Shown: positions 36,383 to 45,569 of the stretch, piece after piece
Layout: each line of letters begins with the position of its first letter
How positions within the stretch are numbered: the stretch's first letter is position 1
Source of the DNA: an uncultured Verrucomicrobiota bacterium
GTDB taxonomy: Bacteria > Verrucomicrobiota > Verrucomicrobiia > Opitutales > Seribacteraceae
DNA length: 64,000 nt
NCBI GenBank assembly: GCA_902580225.1
Contig: CACHJU010000005.1
Location: 25,759 to 89,758 of the forward strand
Reading direction: 5' to 3'
The notes under the pieces: model-generated
The model's input: only the letters and a program-made list of their open reading frames with translations
Database searches by the model: none
Told to the model about the DNA's origin: nothing
Translations under genes and position numbers: made by a program

Positions 36383-37861
36383 ATGAATAATGCCTATAAA
36401 GTAATTGCAAGAAGATGGCGTCCGAAACAGTTTTCTGAATTGGTGGGGCAGGATCATGTCGTGCAAACATTGGGTAATGCTATAAATATGTCCAGAATTG
36501 CTCATGCTTATCTTTTTGTAGGTCCCCGAGGAACTGGTAAAACCACTTCCGCCCGGTTATTTGCGAAGTCCTTGAATTGGGAAAATGGTCCATCTCTTGA
36601 AGTTCCAGAAGATTCTGACATTGGAAATGCTATTATGGAGGGTAGGTGTTTAGATGTTATTGAGATTGATGGTGCTTCCAATAACTCAGTAGATCAAGTG
36701 CGTGATTTGCGAGACGAATGTCAATATGCACCCGCTCAATGTAGGTATAAAATATATGTTATTGATGAAGTTCATATGCTTAGTCAGCAGGCATTTAATG
36801 CATTACTTAAAACTCTTGAAGAACCTCCTCCTCATGTGAAGTTTGTTTTTGCAACGACTGAATCCCATAAGGTTCTGCCCACGATCGTTTCGCGGTGTCA
36901 GCGTTTTGAGTTTAGATCCATTCCCGCACCTTTGATTGTAAAAAAGTTGAAAGAAATCTGTGTGGCTGAATCCATTGAGGTTGAAACCGAGGCAATCGAA
37001 GCTATTGCGAGGATGGCAATGGGTGGAATGCGTGATGCACAAAGTGTTTTGGATCAAATGATTTCTTTTTGTGGTAAAACAATTTCACAAAATGATGTAC
37101 TTGAAGTATACGGATTGGCTTCGAAAGAAAGAATAGGGAAACTTGCTGATTTTATAAATATTGCCGATTATAACTCCATAATTCAATACACTGATGCATT
37201 TTCTGCTGAAGGGTTGGATTTCTATCGTGCGTTGCTAGACTTATCAGATGCATTTAGGGAATTGATGCTTGATATATTGCGGAACAATGAGACACCTACA
37301 AATTATTTCCCTGAACAGTGCGTTCGTATTCTTGATGTGCTTCGTCAAGGTGAGGATTTAGTTAGAATGGGACTTTCCGAGAAAACGAATTTTGAGGTAA
37401 CCTTATTTCGTGCTGTTGAAGCAGGCCGAAGTCGTTCAATCGACCAAGTAATAGGTAAGATTTCTGGAATGATTCCAAATGATTTAAAAAAAAAAGATGA
37501 TTTAAATAAACAATCAGTTTCGTCACTTGATACTCAAAACTTAGTCGAGGAGAAATTTATTCATCCAAAATCTTCTAAAACTAAACTTGTCGAAGATTTG
37601 ATCTTGGAAGAACCTGTATCGATTCAATCAATTAATAGTAACAAATTTGAAAATATTTCTTCCACTGAAGTGGTAAATGAAACTGAGGTAATAGAAAAGA
37701 ATTCTGAGGAAAAAGACGAAGAACCTATGCAACTTTTAGATCGAACAAAAATTGAGATAAAAATTGCTGAATTACCGGATGGAATTCGGGGAGTTTTGGA
37801 AGAAAAATTTCAGGCTGATTTTGTATCTGTTGAAAAGATAGATAAGGAAAAATTAATCTGA
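36383..37861 (+). CDS. dnaX: DNA polymerase III subunit gamma/tau without zinc module
   Basis: This is the clamp-loader ATPase of the replicative polymerase. Walker A (GPRGTGKT), Walker B (VIDEVHMLS), sensor 1 ([18 protein letters not shown]) and the [15 protein letters not shown]-terminus are intact. The frame is open from 36350, but ATG 36383 (MNNAYKV) is the standard start. The zinc-binding module after the Walker A helix, normally with four cysteines, reads [20 protein letters not shown] here and has none. The C-terminal ~130 residues are acidic and low in complexity. Length 492 residues. It follows the SRP RNA. Confidence 0.95.
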   Translation: MNNAYKVIARRWRPKQFSELVGQDHVVQTLGNAINMSRIAHAYLFVGPRGTGKTTSARLFAKSLNWENGPSLEVPEDSDIGNAIMEGRCLDVIEIDGASNNSVDQVRDLRDECQYAPAQCRYKIYVIDEVHMLSQQAFNALLKTLEEPPPHVKFVFATTESHKVLPTIVSRCQRFEFRSIPAPLIVKKLKEICVAESIEVETEAIEAIARMAMGGMRDAQSVLDQMISFCGKTISQNDVLEVYGLASKERIGKLADFINIADYNSIIQYTDAFSAEGLDFYRALLDLSDAFRELMLDILRNNETPTNYFPEQCVRILDVLRQGEDLVRMGLSEKTNFEVTLFRAVEAGRSRSIDQVIGKISGMIPNDLKKKDDLNKQSVSSLDTQNLVEEKFIHPKSSKTKLVEDLILEEPVSIQSINSNKFENISSTEVVNETEVIEKNSEEKDEEPMQLLDRTKIEIKIAELPDGIRGVLEEKFQADFVSVEKIDKEKLI

Positions 37862-37879
37862 TTTTACTTTTTTATTAAA

Positions 37880-38698
37880 TTACGAACTTGGGTCAATAAT
37901 CCACCCAAATTCATCTTCTCGTATCCATCCTTTCTTTTTTCCATCGGTGCTTTTAGCAAGATACCATGTTTTCCCATTTGAAATTTGAAATGATTTATTA
38001 GTTCCGTCATTTCCGAGTTGAATAATAAGACTTTCGCCAGGAATTATATTTGTATTTGCAGAATTAGACTCACCTGCAAATCGCCTCAGAGGAATTGATT
38101 TAGAATGATTATTTTCAATTGAGGACAAGTGTGAGATGACTTCTCGTCCGAGTTCAGATTTTTGATTTAGGGATAAATTCGTAGCAAAGCAACAAAGAAA
38201 AAAAGCAAATATCCAACAAAATAAAAAATAAAAGAATGGCTTTTTGGAAGTTTTGAAAAATAAAAAATAAAATGTTATCAGTAATCCAACCCAAAAAATG
38301 ATGGTGCAGATAATAATCCAAAAAGAAAGAAAATTTACCGAGAAATAAGTGTTTCTAAAATTTTGGAGGGGTGGAGGTAAGTTGGCCATTTCATAAGCGA
38401 AATTTAAGTTTGCGTGAAGTTCAGGATCCCGGGGATTCATTAATAAAGCTTTCCGAAAATGTAAAATTGAATGACCGAATTGTTCTTTTTTGAAATAAAG
38501 ATTAGCAAGGTTTCCATGTAAATTTGCAGAATGGGAAAGAGCGGAAGCTTTTAAGTAAAGATTAATTGCCTGATCTAGGTCGCCAGCAGCTTCTGAACGA
38601 ACAGCATCATAAAATAAGCGATCAGCCTGACCAGCACATGGTGATTTTGAAATCATAAAACCTATAGTAAAATAAAATAATAAATATTGTAATCTCAT
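37880..38698 (-). CDS. batE: BatE-like TPR / SH3-type membrane protein
   Basis: This is the last gene of the Bat operon. A signal peptide-like N-terminus (LFYFTIGFMISKSPCAG) is followed by two TPR units (about residues 25-95, with ADRLFYDAVRSEAAGDLDQA and NLHGNLANLYFKKEQF). Two membrane segments come next (about 115-165). The C-terminal extracytoplasmic domain is SH3-like, with KTWYLAKSTDGKKKGWIRED. It is 272 residues. It overlaps batD by 4 bases. Bat proteins are membrane-associated, linked to aerotolerance and stress in Bacteroides and Leptospira, but their mechanism is not settled. The name batE rests on domain order and operon position. Confidence 0.78.
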   Translation of the reverse strand: MRLQYLLFYFTIGFMISKSPCAGQADRLFYDAVRSEAAGDLDQAINLYLKASALSHSANLHGNLANLYFKKEQFGHSILHFRKALLMNPRDPELHANLNFAYEMANLPPPLQNFRNTYFSVNFLSFWIIICTIIFWVGLLITFYFLFFKTSKKPFFYFLFCWIFAFFLCCFATNLSLNQKSELGREVISHLSSIENNHSKSIPLRRFAGESNSANTNIIPGESLIIQLGNDGTNKSFQISNGKTWYLAKSTDGKKKGWIREDEFGWIIDPSS

Positions 38699-40524
38699 CG
38701 AATTCTTTTCAACAAAGTGTTAATTTTTTTAAGCAGGTCGTCTAACGATTGAGAGTCTTTTTCCGCTTCCGCAAACTCATGACTATCACTGATATGAAGA
38801 ATATCTTGAATTTGAGAAATTAAACTATCTTCATTCGAACCTTTCGTAAGCAATGTGGTTAATTCATTACTGGACAGGGAGGAAGGATTAGGGTGCTTAT
38901 AAAAAGTGCCAATTTCCAATCGTAATCTTTCCCGAGTTGCCCGATAAAAAAGAGTGGAGTCTTTGTATTTAATAGCTTCTTTCATTTGCTTTTTTAAGCC
39001 AGCTTGCTTTTGGCGAAAAATATCCCTCCCCGTTTGCTTTCTTTTTCTACCATAAAAAATTAACCCACAAACACATAGCAGAGGAATACTTTGAGTTGTC
39101 CAAAAAACAGGAGAATCCAATAGAGTTTTAATTTGAATTTTTTTTACCCATTCGCCTGGTTCATTTTCAGTTTGAAAAAGGTCAGCAGTTGAAATTGATT
39201 TTGTTTGTTCATTAATTGGGTTATCTTCTGGGGAGGTGTCGATCCAAGTTTCACCGGGGTCTACCCGTAATGGATGTTCTAGAGAATTAGAAATGAAGTA
39301 TTTCTCTTTAACGGGGTCAAAATAGGAAAAAGATACCGCCGGTATTTTTAATAAACCAGGGGCAAGAGGCGTTAGAATATACTCAAATCTTTGTTTTCCC
39401 TGATGCTTGGTTAATTCATTCCCTTCAAATGAGAACGCAGGAGGTCCTATCTTAAAGTCAGAATTTGATTCGAAATTTGGAGCAGGCATCGCAGCAAAAT
39501 TCCCTTGTCCTTCAATGTCAAAAAAAAGCCTTACAGGGTCTCCAAGGGAAACCCTATCACTATCTACAATAGAGAGAGTTGAGAATGACCCGATTGCACC
39601 TTGAAAAGAGTCTGGTCGATCTGATGTCGGAAGGGATTTTACTACTATACTTTGTGGTTCCGATGTTACCTTGAGGGATTCTTCTCTTCCAAATCCGAAA
39701 AAAGGATCATTAAAGAAAGGACTACCAAAAGGAGAATTCCCTCTGGATTTTACTCGAACACTTACTGCAGTGTTGAATACAATTTTATGTGTCCCCGCAA
39801 TAGCTGCAGTCAGACCGATAGGCCAAGAGAAAACAGTATATAATTTGTTATATTTTGTCTGGTTTCTTTTTTCTTGGGGTTGTCCAAGTTCAGTAAGCGA
39901 AAAAGCATCGCCATCCTTTTGAGGAGCTCTCTCAATCCTGCTTACCGGTAATCGATCCCAAATATATAAATTTATCAAACCGGAAACAGTTTCCCCTTCA
40001 AATAAAAACGATCTGGGTTTTGTGAATTCTATAAAGCAGGCTTGTTTCAAATCTGCTTTTTGTTTCTCTTCTGCATTTTGCCTAATTTTATCCTGTTGAT
40101 TAGGTGCAAGTACGTCTAATGTGCAAGGTGGAACCTGAAGGGTTTGTGCTCCGATTTTAAGGGGCCATGACGGGATCGTGTGCTTTCCCATTTTCTTGGG
40201 TTTAACTTGAAAACTCATTTCTAATCGGACCGAAGGAACTCCGTTGATAAAACTTGCTGACCGGAAGGTTTGAGGAGAATTGGAGATTATAAGAGCATCA
40301 ACTTGTGGTAGTGTTCCCTTAGGGTTTTCTTGGCTTCCGAAAATGACAATTTTGTATACGCTGTTGTTAGATATTGTAATGGAGGGAGGTTGAAAACTTG
40401 ATTCAATTCGAAGATTTTGTCCTTGGGTATGGCAAATTAAGCAGAGAAAAGTGGAGAAAAAAGTAAAGGAAGGAATAAACTTCATTTTTTGTAATCCGAT
40501 ATGGAAGAAATTCATATTTTTCAT
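38695..40524 (-). CDS. batD: BatD family protein
   Basis: This is an envelope protein of the BatD (oxygen-tolerance) family. The frame stays open to 40788, overlapping the previous gene, but ATG 40524 (or 40485) gives a signal peptide of the form MKFIPSFTFFSTFLCLIC and sits 4 bases after the upstream stop. The ectodomain (about residues 35-480 from ATG 40524) is made of Ig-like beta-sandwich repeats typical of BatD. A single membrane helix follows (SIPLLCVCGLIFYG), then a cytoplasmic helical tail of ~130 residues. It is 609 residues from 40524. It overlaps batE by 4 bases. Confidence 0.85.
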   Translation of the reverse strand: MKNMNFFHIGLQKMKFIPSFTFFSTFLCLICHTQGQNLRIESSFQPPSITISNNSVYKIVIFGSQENPKGTLPQVDALIISNSPQTFRSASFINGVPSVRLEMSFQVKPKKMGKHTIPSWPLKIGAQTLQVPPCTLDVLAPNQQDKIRQNAEEKQKADLKQACFIEFTKPRSFLFEGETVSGLINLYIWDRLPVSRIERAPQKDGDAFSLTELGQPQEKRNQTKYNKLYTVFSWPIGLTAAIAGTHKIVFNTAVSVRVKSRGNSPFGSPFFNDPFFGFGREESLKVTSEPQSIVVKSLPTSDRPDSFQGAIGSFSTLSIVDSDRVSLGDPVRLFFDIEGQGNFAAMPAPNFESNSDFKIGPPAFSFEGNELTKHQGKQRFEYILTPLAPGLLKIPAVSFSYFDPVKEKYFISNSLEHPLRVDPGETWIDTSPEDNPINEQTKSISTADLFQTENEPGEWVKKIQIKTLLDSPVFWTTQSIPLLCVCGLIFYGRKRKQTGRDIFRQKQAGLKKQMKEAIKYKDSTLFYRATRERLRLEIGTFYKHPNPSSLSSNELTTLLTKGSNEDSLISQIQDILHISDSHEFAEAEKDSQSLDDLLKKINTLLKRIR

Positions 40525-40528
40525 TTCT

Positions 40529-42931
40529 TCAATAGTCTCTGCCCGAAGTTGTGGAATGAATAGCCTCAACTTCTTGTTCAAGGGGTTCACTTTTAGATTC
40601 CATTTCCTGCAGAAGTCTTTCGTAAAGTGCATTAATTTCTTCTGGTAGAGGTTGTGATTCACTATTTTTATTATCTTGTGGATCCTCAGGAGGAGAAGGT
40701 TGGGGCTGGCTCTCTGGTTTTGATGAATTCTGATCTTGTTCGCTCTTGTCCTGAATTCCAAAATCGAGGTTTTCAGATTTGGATTCAAAATCCGTCCATG
40801 CTAAGTAGGCCTTTTTTTCTTCTATTGGGAAAGTGATATTTGCATCAGGATTTTGCGGTTGAATACATACAGAGTACTGTCCTGGTGGAACAGGTTGCGT
40901 AAATGACCCATCTTCTGCGGGTTCAAAAGAAGTTTCGTTTTGATCTAATTGGAAGTTACCATTTTGATCGAGGTATAATTTTACAGATGCATATCCATTA
41001 TCTTCGGAATCTTTGAAACCGTTTCCGTTTTCATCTTTCCAAATTTGACCTTTTAGAATGGGTGCCGATCGGTAAGGCATCCCGATAATTTTTTCTCCTG
41101 GTTTATTTAGGTTTAGAAAATAGTTTTTTACCATCGCAGGGTTTTCCGGGGGTGGTGGCGGTGGGAGCATGGGCAAGAGGAGTGCATTTTTTGATTGGTT
41201 AGATTCAGCTAGTTTTGATCCCAGTCGAATTGATGTTGGGTATTGGTCAGATATCCATTCAAATGAAAAGATACCTTGCTCATTACTTTGAATAATTGGT
41301 TCAGAGGTTTTATTATGTTCGCCATTTTCATCTTTGTCCCAAAATACAAAACCCTGCAGATCGGGTTCAGTTTTTTGAGGTTTCCCATCGCCATTTATAT
41401 CCCGCCAAATCTTTCCTGTAATTTTACTAATAAGTGCGTTGATTCTTTCTTGAATTTGCTTATTCAAGGATTCTAAGTTTTGTTTGGCCTTATCGTTTCC
41501 GTCTATGAGTATTGAAGATTCATAATGATTTATTGATTGTAACCATGATTTTCTAGCCTCAGCTACATTTCTTCGGTCCAGAAATTGATTTGCTCTAAGG
41601 TAATATATGTTACCCAATCCGTTTAAGGCTTTTGCCTGAATAATGGGGTCGTCTACATTTGCATCTAATGAGATCTGAAAAGATTCCTCAGCATCTTGTA
41701 AATTACCCGCCTGTAAATCAGCTAACCCCGCGTTTAAATATAATCGTGGATCCATTGGATCTCCAGCAGACATACTAGCACTGATCTCTGCTTTGAAAAA
41801 TTTAGCTGCTTCTTCAGGGTTTCCTTTTTCTAGAGCATCCTCAGCCCTTTTAATGTTATCCTGCTTGATGCATCCTGAAATGAAAAACAGAAGAATAATC
41901 CCTAAAGCATTTCCACTAGTTGAAAAAGCTTTCGATATTTTTGAGGTAAGCATTTCAAGACATAAAAAAAGAAATCCAGTAAATACAAACAACCTGTATC
42001 GATCGATTGGAAATTCAGTGGATAATTGTTCGCGCTTTTTTTGCTGACCAATTGTTTGAAGAATACCTAAAACCTTGGCTAAACCTTCTCCCGTTGGACC
42101 AAGTGAAAAGTATTTTCCTTGGCTCACATCTGCAATGGCACGCAGAGAGCTCTCGTCCAGTTTAGTTATAACAGTCTGGCCTACAGGGTCTCGAAGAAAG
42201 TTTCTGGCCGACTGCCCTAATGGGTCCATCGGAATTCTTGCACCCCTTTTTGCCCCAATTCCTATGGTGTAAATCCTGACGCCATCCATGGCAGCTTCTT
42301 TAGCTTGTTTTAATCCTTTTCCCTCAAGGTCCTCTCCATCGGAAAGGAGAATTAAAAAACGATCTGTATCATCTTTTGAGAATGAATGAATTGCCTCTTC
42401 GATTGGTCGTGAAAGGTCAGTACCAGGTCTTTTAATTATTCCAACCTGTAAATCGTTTAGGGTTTTAGTAAAAGCTTGGTGGTCCAAAGTCAAAGGACAT
42501 TGAAGGAAAGCAGAGCCAGAGAAAGCAATCAATCCGAGTCGGTCACCTTCTACCCTGTCGAGTAGATTATTAATACTTAATTTTACTCGTTCTAAGCGGT
42601 TGGGACGAACATCTCTTGCAAGCATACTTTTGGAAACATCCAATGCTATTAAAATATCTATTCCTGACGGTTGAGTTTTCCGTTTTTCAGAGCCCCATTG
42701 TGGACGTGCAAGACCAAGAAAAAGAAAAATGATCCCTAATCCGAAAAAGCTAAATTTGAGGATTTGCTGTTTTAATGACCAGTTTGGAGTAAGTTTTGGA
42801 AGTAATTGATATGATGTAAGTAAAGTAAGTCTGTTTCGTTTGATTTTTTGGCTCCAATAAAAAATCGCCACCAATCCAATGATTGAACTTAAGCCGATAA
42901 GCAAAATATTTTGGCTGGCAAAGAGGTTCAT
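40529..42931 (-). CDS. BatB-BatC fusion: VWA, TPR and SdrD-B-like repeats
   Basis: From ATG 42931 (its ATGA overlaps the batA stop by 4 bases) the protein has about 800 residues. It begins with two membrane helices, then a von Willebrand A domain with MIDAS motif DVSKS and conserved LLSDGED. A third membrane helix and a TPR region follow (PEEAAKFFKAEISASMSAGD, LYLNAGLADLQAG, LNGLGNIYYLRAN), equivalent to BatC. Then come two repeats rich in Asp/Asn/Gly, (IWRDINGDGKPQKTEPD) and (IWKDENGNGFKDSEDNG), resembling SdrD-B or dockerin calcium-binding loops (40800-41420). A Pro/Gln/Ser tail closes it. BatB and BatC are often separate; here they are joined and extended with putative Ca2+ loops. Confidence 0.85.
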   Translation of the reverse strand: MNLFASQNILLIGLSSIIGLVAIFYWSQKIKRNRLTLLTSYQLLPKLTPNWSLKQQILKFSFFGLGIIFLFLGLARPQWGSEKRKTQPSGIDILIALDVSKSMLARDVRPNRLERVKLSINNLLDRVEGDRLGLIAFSGSAFLQCPLTLDHQAFTKTLNDLQVGIIKRPGTDLSRPIEEAIHSFSKDDTDRFLILLSDGEDLEGKGLKQAKEAAMDGVRIYTIGIGAKRGARIPMDPLGQSARNFLRDPVGQTVITKLDESSLRAIADVSQGKYFSLGPTGEGLAKVLGILQTIGQQKKREQLSTEFPIDRYRLFVFTGFLFLCLEMLTSKISKAFSTSGNALGIILLFFISGCIKQDNIKRAEDALEKGNPEEAAKFFKAEISASMSAGDPMDPRLYLNAGLADLQAGNLQDAEESFQISLDANVDDPIIQAKALNGLGNIYYLRANQFLDRRNVAEARKSWLQSINHYESSILIDGNDKAKQNLESLNKQIQERINALISKITGKIWRDINGDGKPQKTEPDLQGFVFWDKDENGEHNKTSEPIIQSNEQGIFSFEWISDQYPTSIRLGSKLAESNQSKNALLLPMLPPPPPPENPAMVKNYFLNLNKPGEKIIGMPYRSAPILKGQIWKDENGNGFKDSEDNGYASVKLYLDQNGNFQLDQNETSFEPAEDGSFTQPVPPGQYSVCIQPQNPDANITFPIEEKKAYLAWTDFESKSENLDFGIQDKSEQDQNSSKPESQPQPSPPEDPQDNKNSESQPLPEEINALYERLLQEMESKSEPLEQEVEAIHSTTSGRDY

Positions 42932-43989
42932 GGAATTCGAAGGAAGATTGTTTTGGCCAGAATAAATTCCAGGAAAATAAGAACTAATGACAGGGCGAGT
43001 GGCCAATGGAAAAGCTCTTCAAAAATCATGTTCACATTTAATTCAACTTCCGTTTTTTCAAGCCTGTCGATTTCATTATAAATAGATAAAAGTTCACTTT
43101 TATTTTTCGCTTCGTAGAAGTGGGCATTGGTGGTAGTTGAGATCTTTTGAAGAATTTCTTTGTCAACGGGATAGTCAGCTACTTGAACTACAGGTTTTCC
43201 ATTCCCATATCTCATAAGATCTCTCGATCTTTGATCAAATAAATAAGTTCTTGTCCTTGTGGCTGTACCAACCGCAATGGTGTAAATCTTAATATTATCA
43301 TTTTTTGCTCCTTCCGCATAGATTAATGGACTGTGGGGCGGGGGAGGCTCGTCTTTTCCATCTGTAAGCAGGATGAGGATTTTTGATTTAGATTCTAATG
43401 TTCGCAGGCGATTTATTCCTTCTGCTAAGGCAGAACCAATGTTGGTGCCTGTCTGGTGGGTCAAGCCCACCCGTAATCGGTCAATATTTTTTTGTAGGTG
43501 CTCCTTGTCCAATGTAAGCGCACTTACCAAGTAAGGATCTACAGAAAAGGCAACCAGTCCAATTCGGTCGTGTTTTCTCTTTGAGACGAAATCTTTGATT
43601 ACCCCTTTAACCACATCTAATCGGGTGATTTCAGCTTTCTGGTCTTCGCTCATATCAAGTGCAAGCATTGAGGCTGATAAATCGATAGCTAGTACAATAT
43701 CTACTCCGCTCGAAACAACTGAACTTGTGCTTCTGTCAAATTGTGGTCTTGCTAGGGTAAGAGTCAAAAAGACCAAGGAAAAGCATCTTAATAATTTTAG
43801 AATTACTGGAGAATAATCAGTTCTATTAGTTAGGCTTTTTTTTATTCTCAAGAGTGTGGGGAAAAGGAGCGTGGAGTCTTTTGTATCCCCCTTTTTCTGA
43901 ATCCAAAAAATAATTGGAATAACAAGAAGTAGAAAAAGCCATAACGGTTCCGCTAAATTAATCTTTTGCCATTCGTGCAAATATTCCAT
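42928..43989 (-). CDS. batA: BatA-type von Willebrand A membrane protein
   Basis: An N-terminal membrane segment (PLWLFLLLVIPIIFWI) and a second hydrophobic segment near residue 65 precede a VWA domain with MIDAS motif DLSAS (in DIVLAIDLSASM). The conserved Asp site TDGKDE follows, and a C-terminal membrane helix (LALSLVLIFLEFILA) ends the 353 residues. VWA domains of this operon probably bind proteins through a metal ion. It lies 6 bases after the 197-residue membrane protein and overlaps the BatB-BatC fusion. Confidence 0.88.
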   Translation of the reverse strand: MEYLHEWQKINLAEPLWLFLLLVIPIIFWIQKKGDTKDSTLLFPTLLRIKKSLTNRTDYSPVILKLLRCFSLVFLTLTLARPQFDRSTSSVVSSGVDIVLAIDLSASMLALDMSEDQKAEITRLDVVKGVIKDFVSKRKHDRIGLVAFSVDPYLVSALTLDKEHLQKNIDRLRVGLTHQTGTNIGSALAEGINRLRTLESKSKILILLTDGKDEPPPPHSPLIYAEGAKNDNIKIYTIAVGTATRTRTYLFDQRSRDLMRYGNGKPVVQVADYPVDKEILQKISTTTNAHFYEAKNKSELLSIYNEIDRLEKTEVELNVNMIFEELFHWPLALSLVLIFLEFILAKTIFLRIP

Positions 43990-43995
43990 CCGAAA

Positions 43996-44589
43996 TTATG
44001 TTTGTGAATTCGAAGCCACTTTCTTTGCTTCTTCAAGTTTCTTGTGAGTGTCTTTAACAAAGTGCAATGCCGTTTCCAAAAGTAAATTCATTTGGCCATC
44101 CTCAGAATTTTCTTTGGAATATTTTATACGGTCTCCTTGATCAACGAACTCCTGCAATATTTTATCATACCTATTTTTGAAAAAAGTATGTGATGCTATT
44201 TCCCTCATGAATTCTTCACCGGTTAATTCCATTGCGGGCACTTTAAAAACTCTTTCAACATATATTCTTAAAATTTCAGATAAACGGAAAACAAAAGGTT
44301 TAGCGGATAGAACCGGTTTTTGGTCTTGTAACGATTGTATATTTGATAATGCGTCCTTGTAAGGATCAATTATTTCCGGTTCTTTTTCACTCGATTCCCC
44401 AGTTTTCTTTTTTCTGAGAAGTAGAATAAAAAATAACACTGCTATAATTATAAAAATACTTAAAACTATGAAAAACAGGTTTTCTTCAATTAACTGAAAA
44501 AAACTTTTAAATATTGGGATTGGCAAATCTTCTTCTCTGTTTGAATCCAGTAGAAATGCCTTTTTTGCTATTAAAAAAAAGTTATTCAT
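43996..44589 (-). CDS. Single-pass membrane protein of the Bat operon
   Basis: This protein of 197 residues has an N-terminal loop, a strong membrane helix (LFFIVLSIFIIIAVLFFILLL, about residues 34-54) followed by a KK-rich stop-transfer, then a soluble helical domain. That domain contains FRLSEILRIYVERVFKVPAM and ELTGEEFMREI. This layout matches the DUF4381-like protein between DUF58 and BatA in other MoxR/Bat operons. It is 2 bases from the DUF58 gene and 6 from batA. No enzymatic motif is seen. Confidence 0.7.
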   Translation of the reverse strand: MNNFFLIAKKAFLLDSNREEDLPIPIFKSFFQLIEENLFFIVLSIFIIIAVLFFILLLRKKKTGESSEKEPEIIDPYKDALSNIQSLQDQKPVLSAKPFVFRLSEILRIYVERVFKVPAMELTGEEFMREIASHTFFKNRYDKILQEFVDQGDRIKYSKENSEDGQMNLLLETALHFVKDTHKKLEEAKKVASNSQT

Positions 44590-44591
44590 GA

Positions 44592-45524
44592 TTATCGCCT
44601 TTTACGATTTCCTCTTAAATGAAAAAATTCTCTGAGGGCTTTTACATAATCAGAGTCAGTTGAAAATTGAAAATTATCTATTCCTCTTCTACGAAGTCTT
44701 CGAATAAAGGTTTCTTGTCTATTTTGGGTATGTACTCTGTATTGCCTCCTAAAATCTTTATTTGAGGAATCAAGAATAATTGTCTCACCCGTTTCAGCAT
44801 CCTCAAAATGAACTCTTCCCACATTTGGGATTTCCTTTTCTATCTTATCGTGGATTTGGCAGCACACTAAGTCATGTCTTCTACGTGTGGTGGAAAGTTC
44901 CTTAAGGAATATATTTTCAACCGTTTCTTCTTCGGAATCATATTCTGGTATAATAAAATCGGATAAAAGAAAAACAACTGCTCTTCTTCTCATTACTCGA
45001 TTCAAAAATCGGAGACCTTCATTCAAATCAGTTCCTTTGCTTTCGTTTGGATGAAAAAGAATTTCTCTAAGAATGCGAAGCACATGCTTTTGTCCTTTTG
45101 CAGGAGGGAGGTATTTTTCGACTTTTTCTGAAAACAGTAATAGCCCCACCTTATCGCCGTTTCGGTTGGCGGAGAAAGATAAAAGAGCACCAAGTTCAGC
45201 TAATCGTTCTCTTTTACTTCTTTCACCAGATCCCCAAACACCACTGTTGCTGATATCAATAGCAAGCAAAATGGTTAATTCTCTCTCTTCTCTGTATTGC
45301 TTAACGAATGGAAAGCCCATCTTCGCGGTAACATTCCAATCAATGGACCTAACTTCGTCTCCGGGTTGATATTCTCTTACTTCCTCAAAGTCGATTCCTT
45401 GTCCCTTGAATGCACTGTGGTAAGAACCTGCCAATGCTTCGGATACAAGCCTATTGGAACTAATCTCTATTTGTCTTACCTTACGGAGTATTTCACGGGT
45501 AAACTCCTGATCGGGTTCTTCCAT
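44592..45524 (-). CDS. DUF58 domain protein
   Basis: This protein of 310 residues belongs to the DUF58 family that almost always follows MoxR ATPases. The signature GSYHSAFKGQGIDFEEVREY and the YQPGDEVRSIDWNVTAKMG segment are typical, followed by a VWA-like fold with ILLAIDISNSG and RRRAVVFLLSDF. It probably works with the MoxR ATPase 45 bases upstream, as the client or adaptor of the Bat membrane complex. The exact role is unknown in the family. Confidence 0.9.
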   Translation of the reverse strand: MEEPDQEFTREILRKVRQIEISSNRLVSEALAGSYHSAFKGQGIDFEEVREYQPGDEVRSIDWNVTAKMGFPFVKQYREERELTILLAIDISNSGVWGSGERSKRERLAELGALLSFSANRNGDKVGLLLFSEKVEKYLPPAKGQKHVLRILREILFHPNESKGTDLNEGLRFLNRVMRRRAVVFLLSDFIIPEYDSEEETVENIFLKELSTTRRRHDLVCCQIHDKIEKEIPNVGRVHFEDAETGETIILDSSNKDFRRQYRVHTQNRQETFIRRLRRRGIDNFQFSTDSDYVKALREFFHLRGNRKRR

Positions 45525-45569
45525 AATTTTAGGCTACAGTAAAATTCAATAAACAGAGGTTTATATAGT

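Noticed and set aside
40525..40788. Upstream extension of the batD reading frame
   Set aside because: It overlaps 260 bases of the BatB-BatC gene in another frame; ATG 40524 with signal peptide and 4-base spacing fits better.
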